DNA from: Chlamydiae bacterium CG10_big_fil_rev_8_21_14_0_10_35_9 | GTDB taxonomy: Bacteria; Chlamydiota; Chlamydiia; Chlamydiales; SM23-39 | Length of the DNA: 36,838 nt | Reading direction: 5' to 3' | NCBI GenBank assembly: GCA_002773835.1 | Contig: PFAC01000018.1 | Coordinates: 1-36,838, forward strand | Shown here: piece after piece, positions 1 to 6,855 of the stretch | Layout: each line of letters opens with the position of its first letter | How positions within the stretch are numbered: the stretch's first letter is position 1 | The notes under the pieces: model-generated | Databases searched by the model: none | Told to the model about the DNA's origin: nothing | What the model saw: the letters and a program-made list of their open reading frames with translations, nothing else | Position numbers and translations under genes: made by a program

Positions 1-616
1 GATAAGGCAATGCATCCATAAATAGTTCATAAAACCGAGTTCTGCTAAACGTATCAAGATCGTGAATGTGATGAGTAGTTGGAATAATTGGATAAAGAGG
101 TGTATAAGGAACTGAAGATAACCGCTCTCTTTTAACTCTATTCGTTTTAAGACAAAGGATTACAATATCTAAATTTGTTTCTATCTTTGGCTCAGAAAAT
201 ATAAAGTGATGATATTTAAATCCTACTTCCTTACTAAAGGTCCACACTAATATAGAAGACTGATCAACTTTAATATGACTTTTGGACCAGCATTTTTCAT
301 TTTCTTTTTTAAAAACACACATTGGCCCTTTTGGTGTATCAACTACTACCGGCACCATTTTTTTCCATGAAGGACACTTTTCCTCTCTATTTTCAAATTT
401 TGATCTAACGCACTCTTTTGGCCTATCTTTTATGATAGGACGAACTGTGTATTTCTGAGTTGCAGTATTAAACACATGACATATAGATATATTCCTTTCA
501 TCTTTAAGAATACTTACTATCTTTTCATTTCCATTAATTCTCCACTGATGCTGAACTCCATCTACAGAAAATCCTTGAGGAATAAATTGTGGTCTATTTT
601 CAATTTGAGCTGCCAT
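1..616 (-). CDS. Hypothetical protein, 3' end cut by window edge
   Basis: An open frame starts at the ATG at 614-616 and runs off the left edge, giving at least 205 residues without a stop. It begins MAAQIENRPQFIPQGF and is soluble: no signal peptide and no membrane segment. It has scattered cysteines and many charged residues, and ends in the window with a His-rich stretch (TTHHIHDLD). I recognise no family. The even amino-acid composition over 205 codons supports a real gene. A secreted effector or an intracellular accessory protein are both possible; nothing in the sequence decides. The next gene to the right, also on the minus strand, is more than 500 bases away, so this is probably its own transcription unit. 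Confidence 0.7.
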   Translation of the reverse strand, partial: MAAQIENRPQFIPQGFSVDGVQHQWRINGNEKIVSILKDERNISICHVFNTATQKYTVRPIIKDRPKECVRSKFENREEKCPSWKKMVPVVVDTPKGPMCVFKKENEKCWSKSHIKVDQSSILVWTFSKEVGFKYHHFIFSEPKIETNLDIVILCLKTNRVKRERLSSVPYTPLYPIIPTTHHIHDLDTFSRTRFYELFMDALPY

Positions 617-793
617 ATAAAATAGTTTTTTAAAATTTAGAAAGTTGGAGATTTTAAGTAAGAGGGTATTTAAGTAAAATAAAATGTTTCATTAACTAAA
701 ATTAAATAAATTACTTGTCGATTGAGCTTTTTATAACTCCTTTTTGGTCTTTGTTAAAAAAACAGTTTTCTGAACTGTGATGAAATCAATACA

Positions 794-840
794 ATGTGAC
801 AAGCACTCTCTATAAGTCACATCCGTCACATGAGTCACAA
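794..840. repeat. TGTGAC/GTCACA inverted and direct repeat cluster
   Basis: ATGTGAC at 794-800 is mirrored by GTCACAT at 816-822 (7-base arms). The GTCACA hexamer then recurs at 9-base steps (816, 825, 834). It lies about 180 bases before the start of the partial gene at 616, in a gene-free stretch (617-1133). It looks like a protein-binding site array; the TGTGA...TCACA form recalls CRP/FNR-type sites, but the spacing is not canonical. Confidence 0.4.
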
Positions 841-900
841 AGGTATAATCTAAGATACTAGCAAGCAAAAATAGTCTTACTGCTATTTGATGTAGTTTAG

Positions 901-956
901 TGCGTAAAAATTGCGTAAAATTATGATCTGCAAGATTTTTAGCGTAATTAAAATTA
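901..956. repeat. Short GCGTAA direct repeats
   Basis: The word GCGTAA occurs at 902, 913 and 942, each followed by an A/T-rich tail ending in AATTA-like bases. This is short and could be an integrase arm-site or iteron cluster, or simply a local duplication. No gene is seen between 617 and 1133. Confidence 0.3.
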
Positions 957-1010
957 CTTATTTTTCTCTATAAGAATGCATAGATTTTTGATTAAAGAAA
1001 TACTTCTTTT

Positions 1011-1046
1011 CCATGACGTGTTCGATTCTCTCCACCTACAAAAACC
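1011..1046 (+). repeat. tmRNA/tRNA 3'-end-like fragment (possible attachment-site relic)
   Basis: The bases GACGTGTTCGATTCTCTCCA (1015-1034) followed by CCTACA look like the T-arm and acceptor 3' end of a transfer-messenger RNA (T-loop TTCGATTC, tail CTCCACCTACA). The expected T-stem does not pair properly (ACGTG against CTCTC) and no 5' half of an RNA gene is visible, so this is a fragment at best. The tail CTCTCCACCT is shared with the dispersed repeat found further right. Confidence 0.35.
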
Positions 1047-1133
1047 TTATCTAACCTTATCAGACATTGATAGAATTTCTTTTGCGCTACGTTTCATCCC
1101 ATCCAACAGAAGTGGATATTAAACTGCTCGATA

Positions 1134-2648
1134 CTAACGAGTATTTTTTTTGATTATATTTTCCATCTGATCAACTTCTGCTTCAGTAAGCATCTTAAAC
1201 AAAGAGCTGCGTTTTCTAGTTGAAAGACTGCCATTGTTTTGACGCACGCACTTGATAAACAGGTCTATTCTTCTATCAGGCATATCTACAACTTCTTTAA
1301 GCTGGCGCTTAATCACATCATACCTGCTTAAAAAGTCTAGTTCATTTCCTAGATCTGTCTGTACAGTCTGATCAACGCATTGATATAGAAATTCCGCTAT
1401 TGTGGTGAAATCTACATATCGATAGAAATCCCCAGTTTCACTGTTTACGGTCATCTCTCCAAGATCGTTGATTTCATAGTTTTCTATCAGTTCCGATAAC
1501 GGCTTCGAAAAAGACTCAAGCACCCTGTCATATTCTCTTTCTTTACGTAAAATTACAGCAGATATGGGAAATACTATTCCTTGGGGCGTAAAACCAAGTT
1601 TTGACAGTACGTAATGAATCAAAAACCGGTGAAGCCTTCCGTTACCATCCTCAAAGGGATGCATAAATACAAAACCGAATGAAATAATAGCCGCAACAAT
1701 AACAGAATCGACTTGAGAAGCAAACATCCGACTAGCACATTGAAGCAATCCATCCATTAAATCAGGAAGATCGCAAGGCCGAGGAGCTATATAATGAACA
1801 AGGACTTCTCCCGGTTCTGGCTCCTCTCCAACATAATTTTGAAACGACCTGTAATCATCCAGGGCAAAACGATCATCTACTATCTCCCGCTGGATCGACA
1901 CCAACATATTTTTTGTCAGCTGATCTCGAGAATAATCTCTCTGTAGTAATGCTACAAAGCGAGCAGCTTTAGCTTTATCTGGTTTTTCTCTTTCTATCTC
2001 CCAGCTGGCAATCGTTTCCTTAGTGTACAAGTACCTAACGGCTCTTGCAAGAATGGATTCATCATACTGCTTAGTGATGTTCCTTGCTACTTCAGACAAA
2101 TTCCGCTCCTCAAGCTGTGTTAGTCTTGCTGATCTTCTAACCAAAGGGGCAAAAAAGCGATTTCCAAGCAAGTTGTTAACTACCCGATGCCTAGAGCTCT
2201 TTACATCTTTTCCACAGTAGTAGTCATTCGGATTCACCAAGAGAACATACGAAGCTCGTCCAATATCGTCTATTGGGAGAATGTCTTCCAATAGAAATTC
2301 ATATAAAAACCAAATTTTTCTAGCATACTTCCCCGTTGGGGAGGATTTTATGTATTCACACACCTTCTCACGCCCAATATACTTAAGTGACTGTTTGATA
2401 ATATTTAGATTAAGCCCCTCATGCTTCAAAGCAAATTCCACATGCTTAATGGGATCCGATTCAATTTCATACGATTTAGGATATAACCGTAGCTGAACAT
2501 AGCTGTGTTCATATTTAAACTCTTTAGATTCCCAACCAGGGCCGGTATAGGACCAGCGATAATGGCCAAGCACTCGTAGTCGGAAGTGCTCGTAAAGAAA
2601 GCGGTAACCTATCGGTTCAGCCCCATTTGGAATGTCTAGTTTCCACAT
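1134..2648 (-). CDS. Fic/DOC family protein (putative AMP-transferase), large variant
   Basis: Fic enzymes transfer AMP or another phosphate-containing group to target proteins. The catalytic motif HPFEDGNGR is complete (about residues 330-338 counted from the chosen ATG), with the base His and both Arg/Gly positions present. About 115 residues before it a helix reads ASWEIERE, placed like the inhibitory (S/T)xxxE(G/N) motif but with Arg after the Glu. A large N-terminal part of about 200 residues and a C-terminal part of about 130 residues flank the core and are unassigned. The longer TTG start at 2663 was rejected because its bases form the Shine-Dalgarno sequence GGAGAAGG, 5 bases before the ATG at 2646-2648; this gives 504 residues. 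A degenerate copy of the window's promoter element lies 60-70 bases upstream. It stands alone. Known relatives are toxins, effectors or housekeeping regulators; which applies here is unknown. Confidence 0.85.
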   Translation of the reverse strand: MWKLDIPNGAEPIGYRFLYEHFRLRVLGHYRWSYTGPGWESKEFKYEHSYVQLRLYPKSYEIESDPIKHVEFALKHEGLNLNIIKQSLKYIGREKVCEYIKSSPTGKYARKIWFLYEFLLEDILPIDDIGRASYVLLVNPNDYYCGKDVKSSRHRVVNNLLGNRFFAPLVRRSARLTQLEERNLSEVARNITKQYDESILARAVRYLYTKETIASWEIEREKPDKAKAARFVALLQRDYSRDQLTKNMLVSIQREIVDDRFALDDYRSFQNYVGEEPEPGEVLVHYIAPRPCDLPDLMDGLLQCASRMFASQVDSVIVAAIISFGFVFMHPFEDGNGRLHRFLIHYVLSKLGFTPQGIVFPISAVILRKEREYDRVLESFSKPLSELIENYEINDLGEMTVNSETGDFYRYVDFTTIAEFLYQCVDQTVQTDLGNELDFLSRYDVIKRQLKEVVDMPDRRIDLFIKCVRQNNGSLSTRKRSSLFKMLTEAEVDQMENIIKKNTR

Positions 2649-2683
2649 AATCGCCTTCTCCAAGGTTCTATTACTTTTTCACA

Positions 2684-2722
2684 AAATTACCTTAAAACCG
2701 ATTATTTTTCCATCAAAATATT
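2684..2722 (-). promoter_or_regulatory. Degenerate copy of the shared promoter element before fic
   Basis: On the minus strand TTTTGATGGAAAAAT matches the shared element; ATGGAA (2708-2713) is placed 18 bases from TAATTT (2684-2689) and about 60 bases from the ATG at 2648. A near-identical orphan word ATTATTTTCCATCAAAAT lies at 2863-2880. Confidence 0.45.
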
Positions 2723-2954
2723 GATTTTTTTGATATATCTCTTCAGAATAATGACTATTTGGTCAATTCACTTATAAAATGACTCTTCTAGTTAAACAGC
2801 ATATAAAAAATGAAGAAAAGTCCTCAAAATCGTTATAAATCCTTGAAAAGAAGGATATACACATTATTTTCCATCAAAATGATAATGGATTCTCCCTCAA
2901 ATTATTGTAATTAAGTCCAAGTACAACGGAATTCAAACAAGCGTCCCTCTAGAA

Positions 2955-2992
2955 TCTTCCAAGCAAAAGTTCTGAATACGTCTCCACCTCCA
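2955..2992 (-). repeat. Dispersed promoter-type repeat, copy R1 (orphan)
   Basis: On the plus strand this reads AAAAGTTCTGAATACG followed by TCTCCACCTCCA. It matches the shared element in the minus sense including the distal GGAGGTGGAGA block. The nearest gene in that sense, fic, starts more than 300 bases away, so no gene is directly served. Confidence 0.7.
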
Positions 2993-3035
2993 TTTCTGAA
3001 AATAAATTTCATAAATATTTAATTTTAAAAAAGTT

Positions 3036-3084
3036 AAGTTCTAATTCAGAACTTCCCTTGCTCTAATGTACCAAAATTGGTACA
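3036..3084 (+). promoter_or_regulatory. Palindromic operator region before the higBA locus
   Basis: Two inverted repeats lie just before the toxin start at 3111: AAGTTCT-AATTC-AGAACTT (3036-3054) and TGTACCAA-AA-TTGGTACA (3067-3084). The second has perfect 8-base arms and is a good candidate for autoregulation by the downstream HigA, as usual in toxin-antitoxin loci. The TTCAGAACTT inside the first also matches the shared promoter element, in the sense of the plus-strand gene and about 55 bases before its start. Confidence 0.6.
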
Positions 3085-3110
3085 ATCATTATTAAACTGA
3101 GAATGATTGA

Positions 3111-3456
3111 ATGACTAACTTTCCTCCTAAAAAGATTGTATCTGTTGTTTTTTGGAAAGACACAAACAAAGAGCCAGTAAGAGATTGGTTAAAATCTCTT
3201 ATTAAACATCAGAAAAAAATTATTGGAGAGGATATTAAAACAGTTGAAATGGGCTGGCCATTAGGAATGCCGCTTGTAAAAAACCTAGGTAAGGTATTTG
3301 GGAAGTGAGAAGCAGTTTTAGAAATGGAATAGCGCGAATATTATTATGATGCATGAAAATAAGATGGTGCTCTTACATGGCTTTATTAAGAAAAGTCAAA
3401 AGACACCCTCTCAAGATTTAGAGATAGCTCTTAAACGAGCCAAAACATTGAGGTAG
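3111..3456 (+). pseudogene. HigB/RelE-like toxin (Gp49 type), broken by two frameshifts
   Basis: The first 65 codons (IVSVVFWKDTNKEPVRDWLK and on to GMPLVKNLGK) match the start of Gp49/HigB-like mRNA-cleaving toxins. The frame then ends at 3306-3308. Restoring one base near 3293-3296 gives GIWEVRSSFRNGIARI, and a second single-base change near 3342-3346 gives MHENKMVLLHGFIKKSQKTP and onward to a stop at 3454-3456. The restored protein has the family's usual size of about 115 residues. Both lesions fall in the conserved catalytic half, so the toxin should be dead. The stop sits 2 bases before the antitoxin ATG, the normal coupled arrangement. A sequencing error could explain one shift, hardly both. 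Confidence 0.85.
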
Positions 3457-3458
3457 AT

Positions 3459-3734
3459 ATGAAAAAACATATTGGTTCTAAGTTTGACGACTTTCTTGAA
3501 AAAGAAGGATTACTTGAAGAAGCTGAATCTGTTGCAGCTAAAAGAGTTTTTGTTTTTCAAATTGAAAAAGAAATGAAAAGACAAAAAATTGATAAATCAG
3601 AATTTGCTGCAAGATTGGAAACTAGCCGGTCTGCGGTTGATCGCATTCTAGATCCTGAATGCCCTTCTACACTAAAAACATTTGCAAAAGCCGCAAGGGC
3701 ATTAGGAAAGCATCTTAAAATTAACTTAGCTTAG
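3459..3734 (+). CDS. HigA-like antitoxin, XRE family helix-turn-helix
   Basis: A 91-residue protein with a helix-turn-helix in its C-terminal half: MKRQKIDKSEFAARLETSRS then AVDRILDP, followed by TLKTFAKAARALGKHLKINL. This is typical of HigA antitoxins that bind the toxin and repress their own operon. The start ATG lies 2 bases after the restored stop of the broken toxin. It is intact although its partner is broken, so it may now work only as a DNA-binding repressor, or give protection against a related toxin elsewhere. The palindromes at 3036-3084 are the likely operators. Confidence 0.85.
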   Translation: MKKHIGSKFDDFLEKEGLLEEAESVAAKRVFVFQIEKEMKRQKIDKSEFAARLETSRSAVDRILDPECPSTLKTFAKAARALGKHLKINLA

Positions 3735-3822
3735 TATATGTTCTTAAATTTAAAGTCTACTTTATATAAAAAATAAAATAAAAGAATAATATAGAATATT
3801 AATAACAAAATCTCTAAAAAAA

Positions 3823-4380
3823 ATGTCTACTTTTACTGAACCAAAACAAATTGATGTTCTTGACGACCATGGCAATCCAACAGGAAAGGTGCTTTCTAGG
3901 CAAGAAATTCATGCACAAGGAAAAATACACCGTGCTGTTCATCTGTATTTATTTGATAAATCAAATAATCTTCTTCTTCAACGCCGCTCCCTCAATACAG
4001 ACCACTATCCTGGTATGTTCAGCATATCTGTAACAGGCCATGTTGATGCTGGTGAAGATAGCAGAGAAGCAGTGCTAAGGGAGTTAAAAGAAGAATTAGG
4101 TATTGATAGAGATAATACAAATATTGAATTTTTATTTTCTTTCAGACAAGACGCAGAAATAAGTCCTGCATATATTGACAGGCAGTTTAACGACGTTTAC
4201 GCTGGCTGGATCGATCTAAGATTAGAGGATATTTCTTTTGATACTAACGAAGTTAGTGAAGTAAAGCTCGTTCCTTTCTCGGAATTTGAAACAATGGTTA
4301 ATGATAAATCAGGCGATCTCGCCCCTGTATATGAAGAGGAGTGTGCTAAAATAGTTCCTTTACTTAAAGAACGTATATAA
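3823..4380 (+). CDS. Nudix hydrolase, IDI/YfcD-like
   Basis: Nudix enzymes cleave nucleoside-diphosphate-X or related pyrophosphate compounds. A full Nudix box lies at about residues 72-94 (GHVDAGE ... RELKEELGI), with all metal-binding Glu residues present. The N-terminal part (DVLDDHGNPTGKVLSRQEIH, then HRAVHLYLFD and LLLQRRS) and the HYPGMFSISVTGH segment match the isopentenyl-diphosphate-isomerase-like branch (YfcD type). Whether it isomerises IPP is doubtful: that activity needs extra conserved Cys and Glu residues, and no cysteine is seen near the expected place. 185 residues fit YfcD-like proteins. It starts at the ATG at 3823 without a clear ribosome site. It stands alone between the higBA locus and a secreted protein. 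Confidence 0.85.
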   Translation: MSTFTEPKQIDVLDDHGNPTGKVLSRQEIHAQGKIHRAVHLYLFDKSNNLLLQRRSLNTDHYPGMFSISVTGHVDAGEDSREAVLRELKEELGIDRDNTNIEFLFSFRQDAEISPAYIDRQFNDVYAGWIDLRLEDISFDTNEVSEVKLVPFSEFETMVNDKSGDLAPVYEEECAKIVPLLKERI

Positions 4381-4486
4381 AGAGATTCAAACTCAACACC
4401 TATTAGTCTTAATCCCTTGTATTTAAAATTAAAAAACTTTGCCTATTTTTTCTAAGTTCTAAATTGGATAAAGGTGAAGAGATTCA

Positions 4487-4525
4487 TTCAGAATTTTGGT
4501 TGTCATAAATTTAAAATTCTATAAA
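4487..4525 (+). promoter_or_regulatory. Shared promoter element in plus orientation before gene 4564
   Basis: TTCAGAATTTTGGTTG (4487-4502) is the shared element in the plus sense. TTGGTT (4496-4501) is followed after 18 bases by TATAAA (4520-4525), and the ATG at 4564 is about 64 bases from the element. This is the same geometry as the minus-strand copies, which supports a promoter role. Confidence 0.6.
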
Positions 4526-4563
4526 CTACTTCCTACTTAGATTTTTTTTAAAGGTGAATTTAA

Positions 4564-5067
4564 ATGGGATTAGGCACCAAAAACTTGATTTTAGTCAAAA
4601 TCTGCGCTTTTTATCTTTTTTGTTCATTTCTTTGTGCTGATGAATTTACTGTAAACTACCAAAGCATGAATAAGGAGATGTTTCATGAAGTGGTTGTAGG
4701 CAATACAATTTGTGGAATCACACGTCAAAGTAAGAGCTTATATATGTTGTATTTTAATGCAGATGGATCGTGTACACTATGGAAGCAAAATCAAGCTTAT
4801 GCAGGACATTGGTGGGTTGATCAAGATCCAAAAAAAGGTACTATTGTACATGCTTTTTGGCCTACTTATATCTCATCGGAATCGAAATCTATATTTTCTC
4901 CAAATAATCCGCGCTATGGAAATCCAACTTCGCTTCGTTACTGCTTCGATCCTGTAAGCAAAGGTATTTTTGTCTTAGGAAAAGCATTTCAAGCTCCTGT
5001 TCTTCTGGCCCCAGGATGCGCCCTACCATCGGATAAATCTTTTAATATATCTACAAAGGATCCATAA
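4564..5067 (+). CDS. Hypothetical exported protein
   Basis: 167 residues with an N-terminal signal sequence: a positively charged start, a hydrophobic stretch (ILVKICAFYLFCSFLC) and a likely cleavage after CA-DE around residue 26. No proper lipobox is seen (SFLC is a poor match), so a periplasmic or secreted soluble protein is more likely than a lipoprotein. The mature part has Trp- and Gly-containing segments (LYFNADGSCTLWKQNQAYAG, then HWWVDQ) and four cysteines that may pair. No family recognised. The ribosome site AAAGGTGA is well spaced. The gene is alone, with the shared promoter element upstream. Confidence 0.75.
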   Translation: MGLGTKNLILVKICAFYLFCSFLCADEFTVNYQSMNKEMFHEVVVGNTICGITRQSKSLYMLYFNADGSCTLWKQNQAYAGHWWVDQDPKKGTIVHAFWPTYISSESKSIFSPNNPRYGNPTSLRYCFDPVSKGIFVLGKAFQAPVLLAPGCALPSDKSFNISTKDP

Positions 5068-5084
5068 CTAAAAGTTATACAAAG

Positions 5085-5098
5085 GCCTTTAAAAAGGC
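5085..5098. terminator. Small stem-loop after gene 4564
   Basis: GCCTTT-AA-AAAGGC, 18 bases after the stop, gives a short hairpin; there is no good T-run on the plus side, so this is a weak terminator call. Confidence 0.3.
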
Positions 5099-5200
5099 TT
5101 CAACTTAAACGAGCAGGACGCAATAGAAATAAATGGATTTCTAATTGAAATTCTTTCCTTTAGAAATGATTGCTACTTTTTTAGCTTTCATTAATTTTAA

Positions 5201-5236
5201 CCAATCAAAAGTTCTGAACGCGTCTCTCCACCTCCA
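5201..5236 (-). repeat. Dispersed promoter-type repeat, copy R2 (orphan)
   Basis: A complete copy: CCAATCAAAAGTTCTGAACG, then CGTCTCTCCACCTCCA on the plus strand. In its minus sense it points at the 3' end of the convergent gene 4564-5067, and no minus-strand gene follows. Confidence 0.8.
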
Positions 5237-5262
5237 TTTAAACTTGCTCAATCCAAAAAATA

Positions 5263-5300
5263 AGCTTAAGTTGCGTATAAATCCTTTTAATCCTTAAGCT
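5263..5300 (-). terminator. Stem-loop ending the minus-strand rhuM-to-yciI operon
   Basis: AGCTTAAG (5263-5270) pairs with CTTAAGCT (5293-5300). On the minus strand the stem is followed by TTATTTTTT, as in a factor-independent terminator, about 60 bases after the stop at 5364. A T-run also follows on the plus side, so it may work both ways. Confidence 0.55.
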
Positions 5301-5363
5301 GCTTTTTATCCCAGCTTTATAAGATTCGCGTAAAAGTGCTTTTACAAAAGTTAGTGCATTGTA

Positions 5364-5684
5364 TTAATCAAGATTATTATTTTTTGTTTGAGAATGGGAC
5401 ATAAGCCAATCGTTTTCTTGATTTGCTTCGATAAATTCCGCAATTTCATAATGTTCATAATACTTCTCTTTAACAAAAGGATCCTCTTTAACTAATTTAT
5501 CAACCTCAATTTTACTTAAACTTCTTAGAATTACCATAGCTCTTTCGTTATCGATAAAAGGTCCACAAATAACTAGTATATTCCTAGCTTTTAGTTTCTT
5601 TAAAAATGAAATATGTCCTCGGACCATCTCTTCAGTCAGATATTTCTTATTTTTGTGAGAGTAAAGCACAATAAAAGACTTCAT
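5364..5684 (-). CDS. YciI-like (YCII domain) protein
   Basis: A 106-residue single-domain protein. The start SFIVLYSHKNKKY, the HISFLKKL helix, the ILVICGPFIDNERAMVILR segment and DPFVKEKYYEHYEIAEF follow the YCII ferredoxin-like fold (gP...G...DPfv). These small proteins form dimers; some act as lyases or hydrolases on ring compounds, but most have no known role. The conserved His-Asp pair of the active members is not certain here: H24 and D75 are candidates. It is last in the minus-strand series RhuM-DUF4160-DUF2442-YciI and lies 43 bases after DUF2442, followed by the hairpin at 5263-5300. Confidence 0.7.
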   Translation of the reverse strand: MKSFIVLYSHKNKKYLTEEMVRGHISFLKKLKARNILVICGPFIDNERAMVILRSLSKIEVDKLVKEDPFVKEKYYEHYEIAEFIEANQENDWLMSHSQTKNNNLD

Positions 5685-5727
5685 ATGAGATTATCCCACT
5701 AATTAAATAGAAGTTTGGCGACAACCT

Positions 5728-6012
5728 TTAAAAATTGCCATCTGTGTCAGATTGTTTTTCTTTATCATCTTCGATTTTATCCCTTAAAACATAAGGATCT
5801 AGGTCAATATCTTCTCCCCAAGATAAAGTATCAGTTTTAGGATCAACATGAACTTGGTTGAAAAATTCAACTGATTCCCAAGCTTCAAAAACTCCCTTGC
5901 CTACCAAATCACTTAAATCTACTTCACCTTCTAGGCCATCGTCAAAACGAATCCAAACCCGATAATTCGGTCTTGGTTCACAAGAAACAATTTTAGCTTT
6001 CTTGAATTCCAT
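5728..6012 (-). CDS. DUF2442 domain protein
   Basis: 94 residues from the chosen ATG (6010-6012); a longer frame to 6069 was rejected because it would overlap DUF4160, and GGAAAG lies just before this ATG. The sequence MEFKKAKIVSCEPRPNYRVW, the FDDGLEGEVDLSDL stretch, then FEAWESVEFFNQV and DTLSWGEDIDLDP are the DUF2442 pattern. DUF2442 proteins are often encoded next to DUF4160 proteins, exactly as here (10 bases apart), and the pair is widely suspected to be a toxin-antitoxin-like module; that function is inference. Confidence 0.85.
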   Translation of the reverse strand: MEFKKAKIVSCEPRPNYRVWIRFDDGLEGEVDLSDLVGKGVFEAWESVEFFNQVHVDPKTDTLSWGEDIDLDPYVLRDKIEDDKEKQSDTDGNF

Positions 6013-6022
6013 ATCTTTCCAT

Positions 6023-6283
6023 TTATTGGAGAGGTGGAATTTTGTATAGTTTTTTGTTGTTTGCAGCATAATCCCAATCCTCCATCAATTCTTTTTGATG
6101 GATTTGTGCCCACTCTATTACCAAACTTAAAGCTCTTGGAGGCAAATTTCCTTTTAACAAACCAATAGGATTAATTTTTATCAAGGCCTCATATTCACCA
6201 TATTTTGCATGGAAATGTGGTGGAGCATGATCACTATAATACATAAGAATCAAAATACCAAAAAATTCTGAAATTGTTGGCAT
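6023..6283 (-). CDS. DUF4160 domain protein
   Basis: 86 residues: MPTISEFFGILILMYYSDHA then PPHFHAKYGEYEALI, RALSLVIEWAQIHQKELMED. The start MPTIS and the HxPPHFHA-type core are hallmarks of DUF4160. It forms an operon with DUF2442, whose start lies 10 bases after this stop. It begins 4 bases after the stop of the truncated RhuM gene, so translation may be coupled. Function unknown; the family is seen with toxin-antitoxin loci and mobile elements. Confidence 0.85.
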   Translation of the reverse strand: MPTISEFFGILILMYYSDHAPPHFHAKYGEYEALIKINPIGLLKGNLPPRALSLVIEWAQIHQKELMEDWDYAANNKKLYKIPPLQ

Positions 6284-6287
6284 GAAC

Positions 6288-6710
6288 CTAATTCCTAAAA
6301 ATTAAGCTACAATCGTAATCCCATGGCTTTGGCTCTTTTAATCGAGCATCATCCATTACAAAGCCTTTGATTAAATATTCCTGTAAATGGGTTGTTGCCC
6401 ACTGTCGAAACTGCGTTCCACGATGAGAACTAACCCAATAGCCAACAGCTAGAATCATACTGAGATTGTAAAATTTAGTCTGATAGCGTTTCCCATCAGA
6501 TGCAGTTGTCAAGTCTTCCTTGACTACTGACTTGTCAAGCTCTCCCTCTCCTAAAATATTCTTGATATGAAGGCTAATATTCTGCTTAGTGGTCTGAAAT
6601 AACTCTGCCAATTCTAACTGCGATAACCATACACTTCCATTTTCAATTCGCAATTGGATAGAAGTCTGACCATCAGTTGTTGTGTAAAGTATTACTTCTC
6701 CTCTATCCAT
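6288..6710 (-). pseudogene. RhuM-family protein, C-terminally truncated
   Basis: The first ~126 residues follow the RhuM/virulence-protein pattern: ILYTTTDGQTSIQLRIENGS, VWLSQLELAELFQTTKQNIS (DNA-binding-like helix), then SVVKEDLTTASDGKRYQTKF, YNLSMILAVGYWVSSHRGTQ, FRQWATTHLQEYLIKGFVMD. Family members run to about 330 residues; here the frame ends after a foreign-looking tail (KPWDYDCSLIFRN) at 140. The 3' two-thirds appears to have been replaced by the DUF4160-DUF2442 pair, 4 bases on. It has a strong ribosome site (GAGGAG) and the shared promoter element upstream, so a short N-terminal protein may still be made. The truncated product could retain DNA binding. Its job is unknown. Confidence 0.75.
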
Positions 6711-6742
6711 AGACTCCTCTACTGATATAAATTTTAGAAAAA

Positions 6743-6804
6743 GTTATAGCCTTTTCAGCTAAATTATCCCAAGAAAAAGTTCTGAATGCGTCTCTCCACC
6801 TCCA
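6743..6804 (-). promoter_or_regulatory. Shared promoter element, copy R3, before rhuM
   Basis: Full repeat at 6767-6804 (plus strand AAAAGTTCTGAATGCG then TCTCTCCACCTCCA). On the minus strand TTGGGA (6767-6772) and TATAAC (6743-6748) are 18 bases apart, and the start codon at 6710 is 65 bases from the core. Confidence 0.65.
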
Positions 6805-6822
6805 AACCTTATGAAACGTTTT

Positions 6823-6849
6823 AAAAGCCTATCAATTTGATGGGCTTTT
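6823..6849 (-). terminator. Strong stem-loop after the second fic gene
   Basis: AAAAGCCTATCA-ATT-TGATGGGCTTTT forms a 12-base stem with one G-T pair, starting 7 bases after the stop of the minus-strand fic gene at 6856. T-runs flank both sides. Nearly the same hairpin follows repeat copy R6 at 9688-9713. Confidence 0.75.
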
Positions 6850-6855
6850 ACCCTT

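Noticed and set aside
1011-1046. A full tRNA or tmRNA gene
   Set aside because: Only a 3'-like tail is visible; the T-stem does not pair and no 5' acceptor half or tag-peptide region is found in 617-1010.
2023-2496. Two plus-strand open frames (2023-2220, 2281-2496)
   Set aside because: They lie wholly inside the minus-strand fic gene, have no ribosome site and show no protein-like features.
3823-4380. Isopentenyl-diphosphate isomerase (idi)
   Set aside because: The fold is similar, but the catalytic Cys expected for type 1 IDI is not seen, so a YfcD-like Nudix hydrolase is the safer name.
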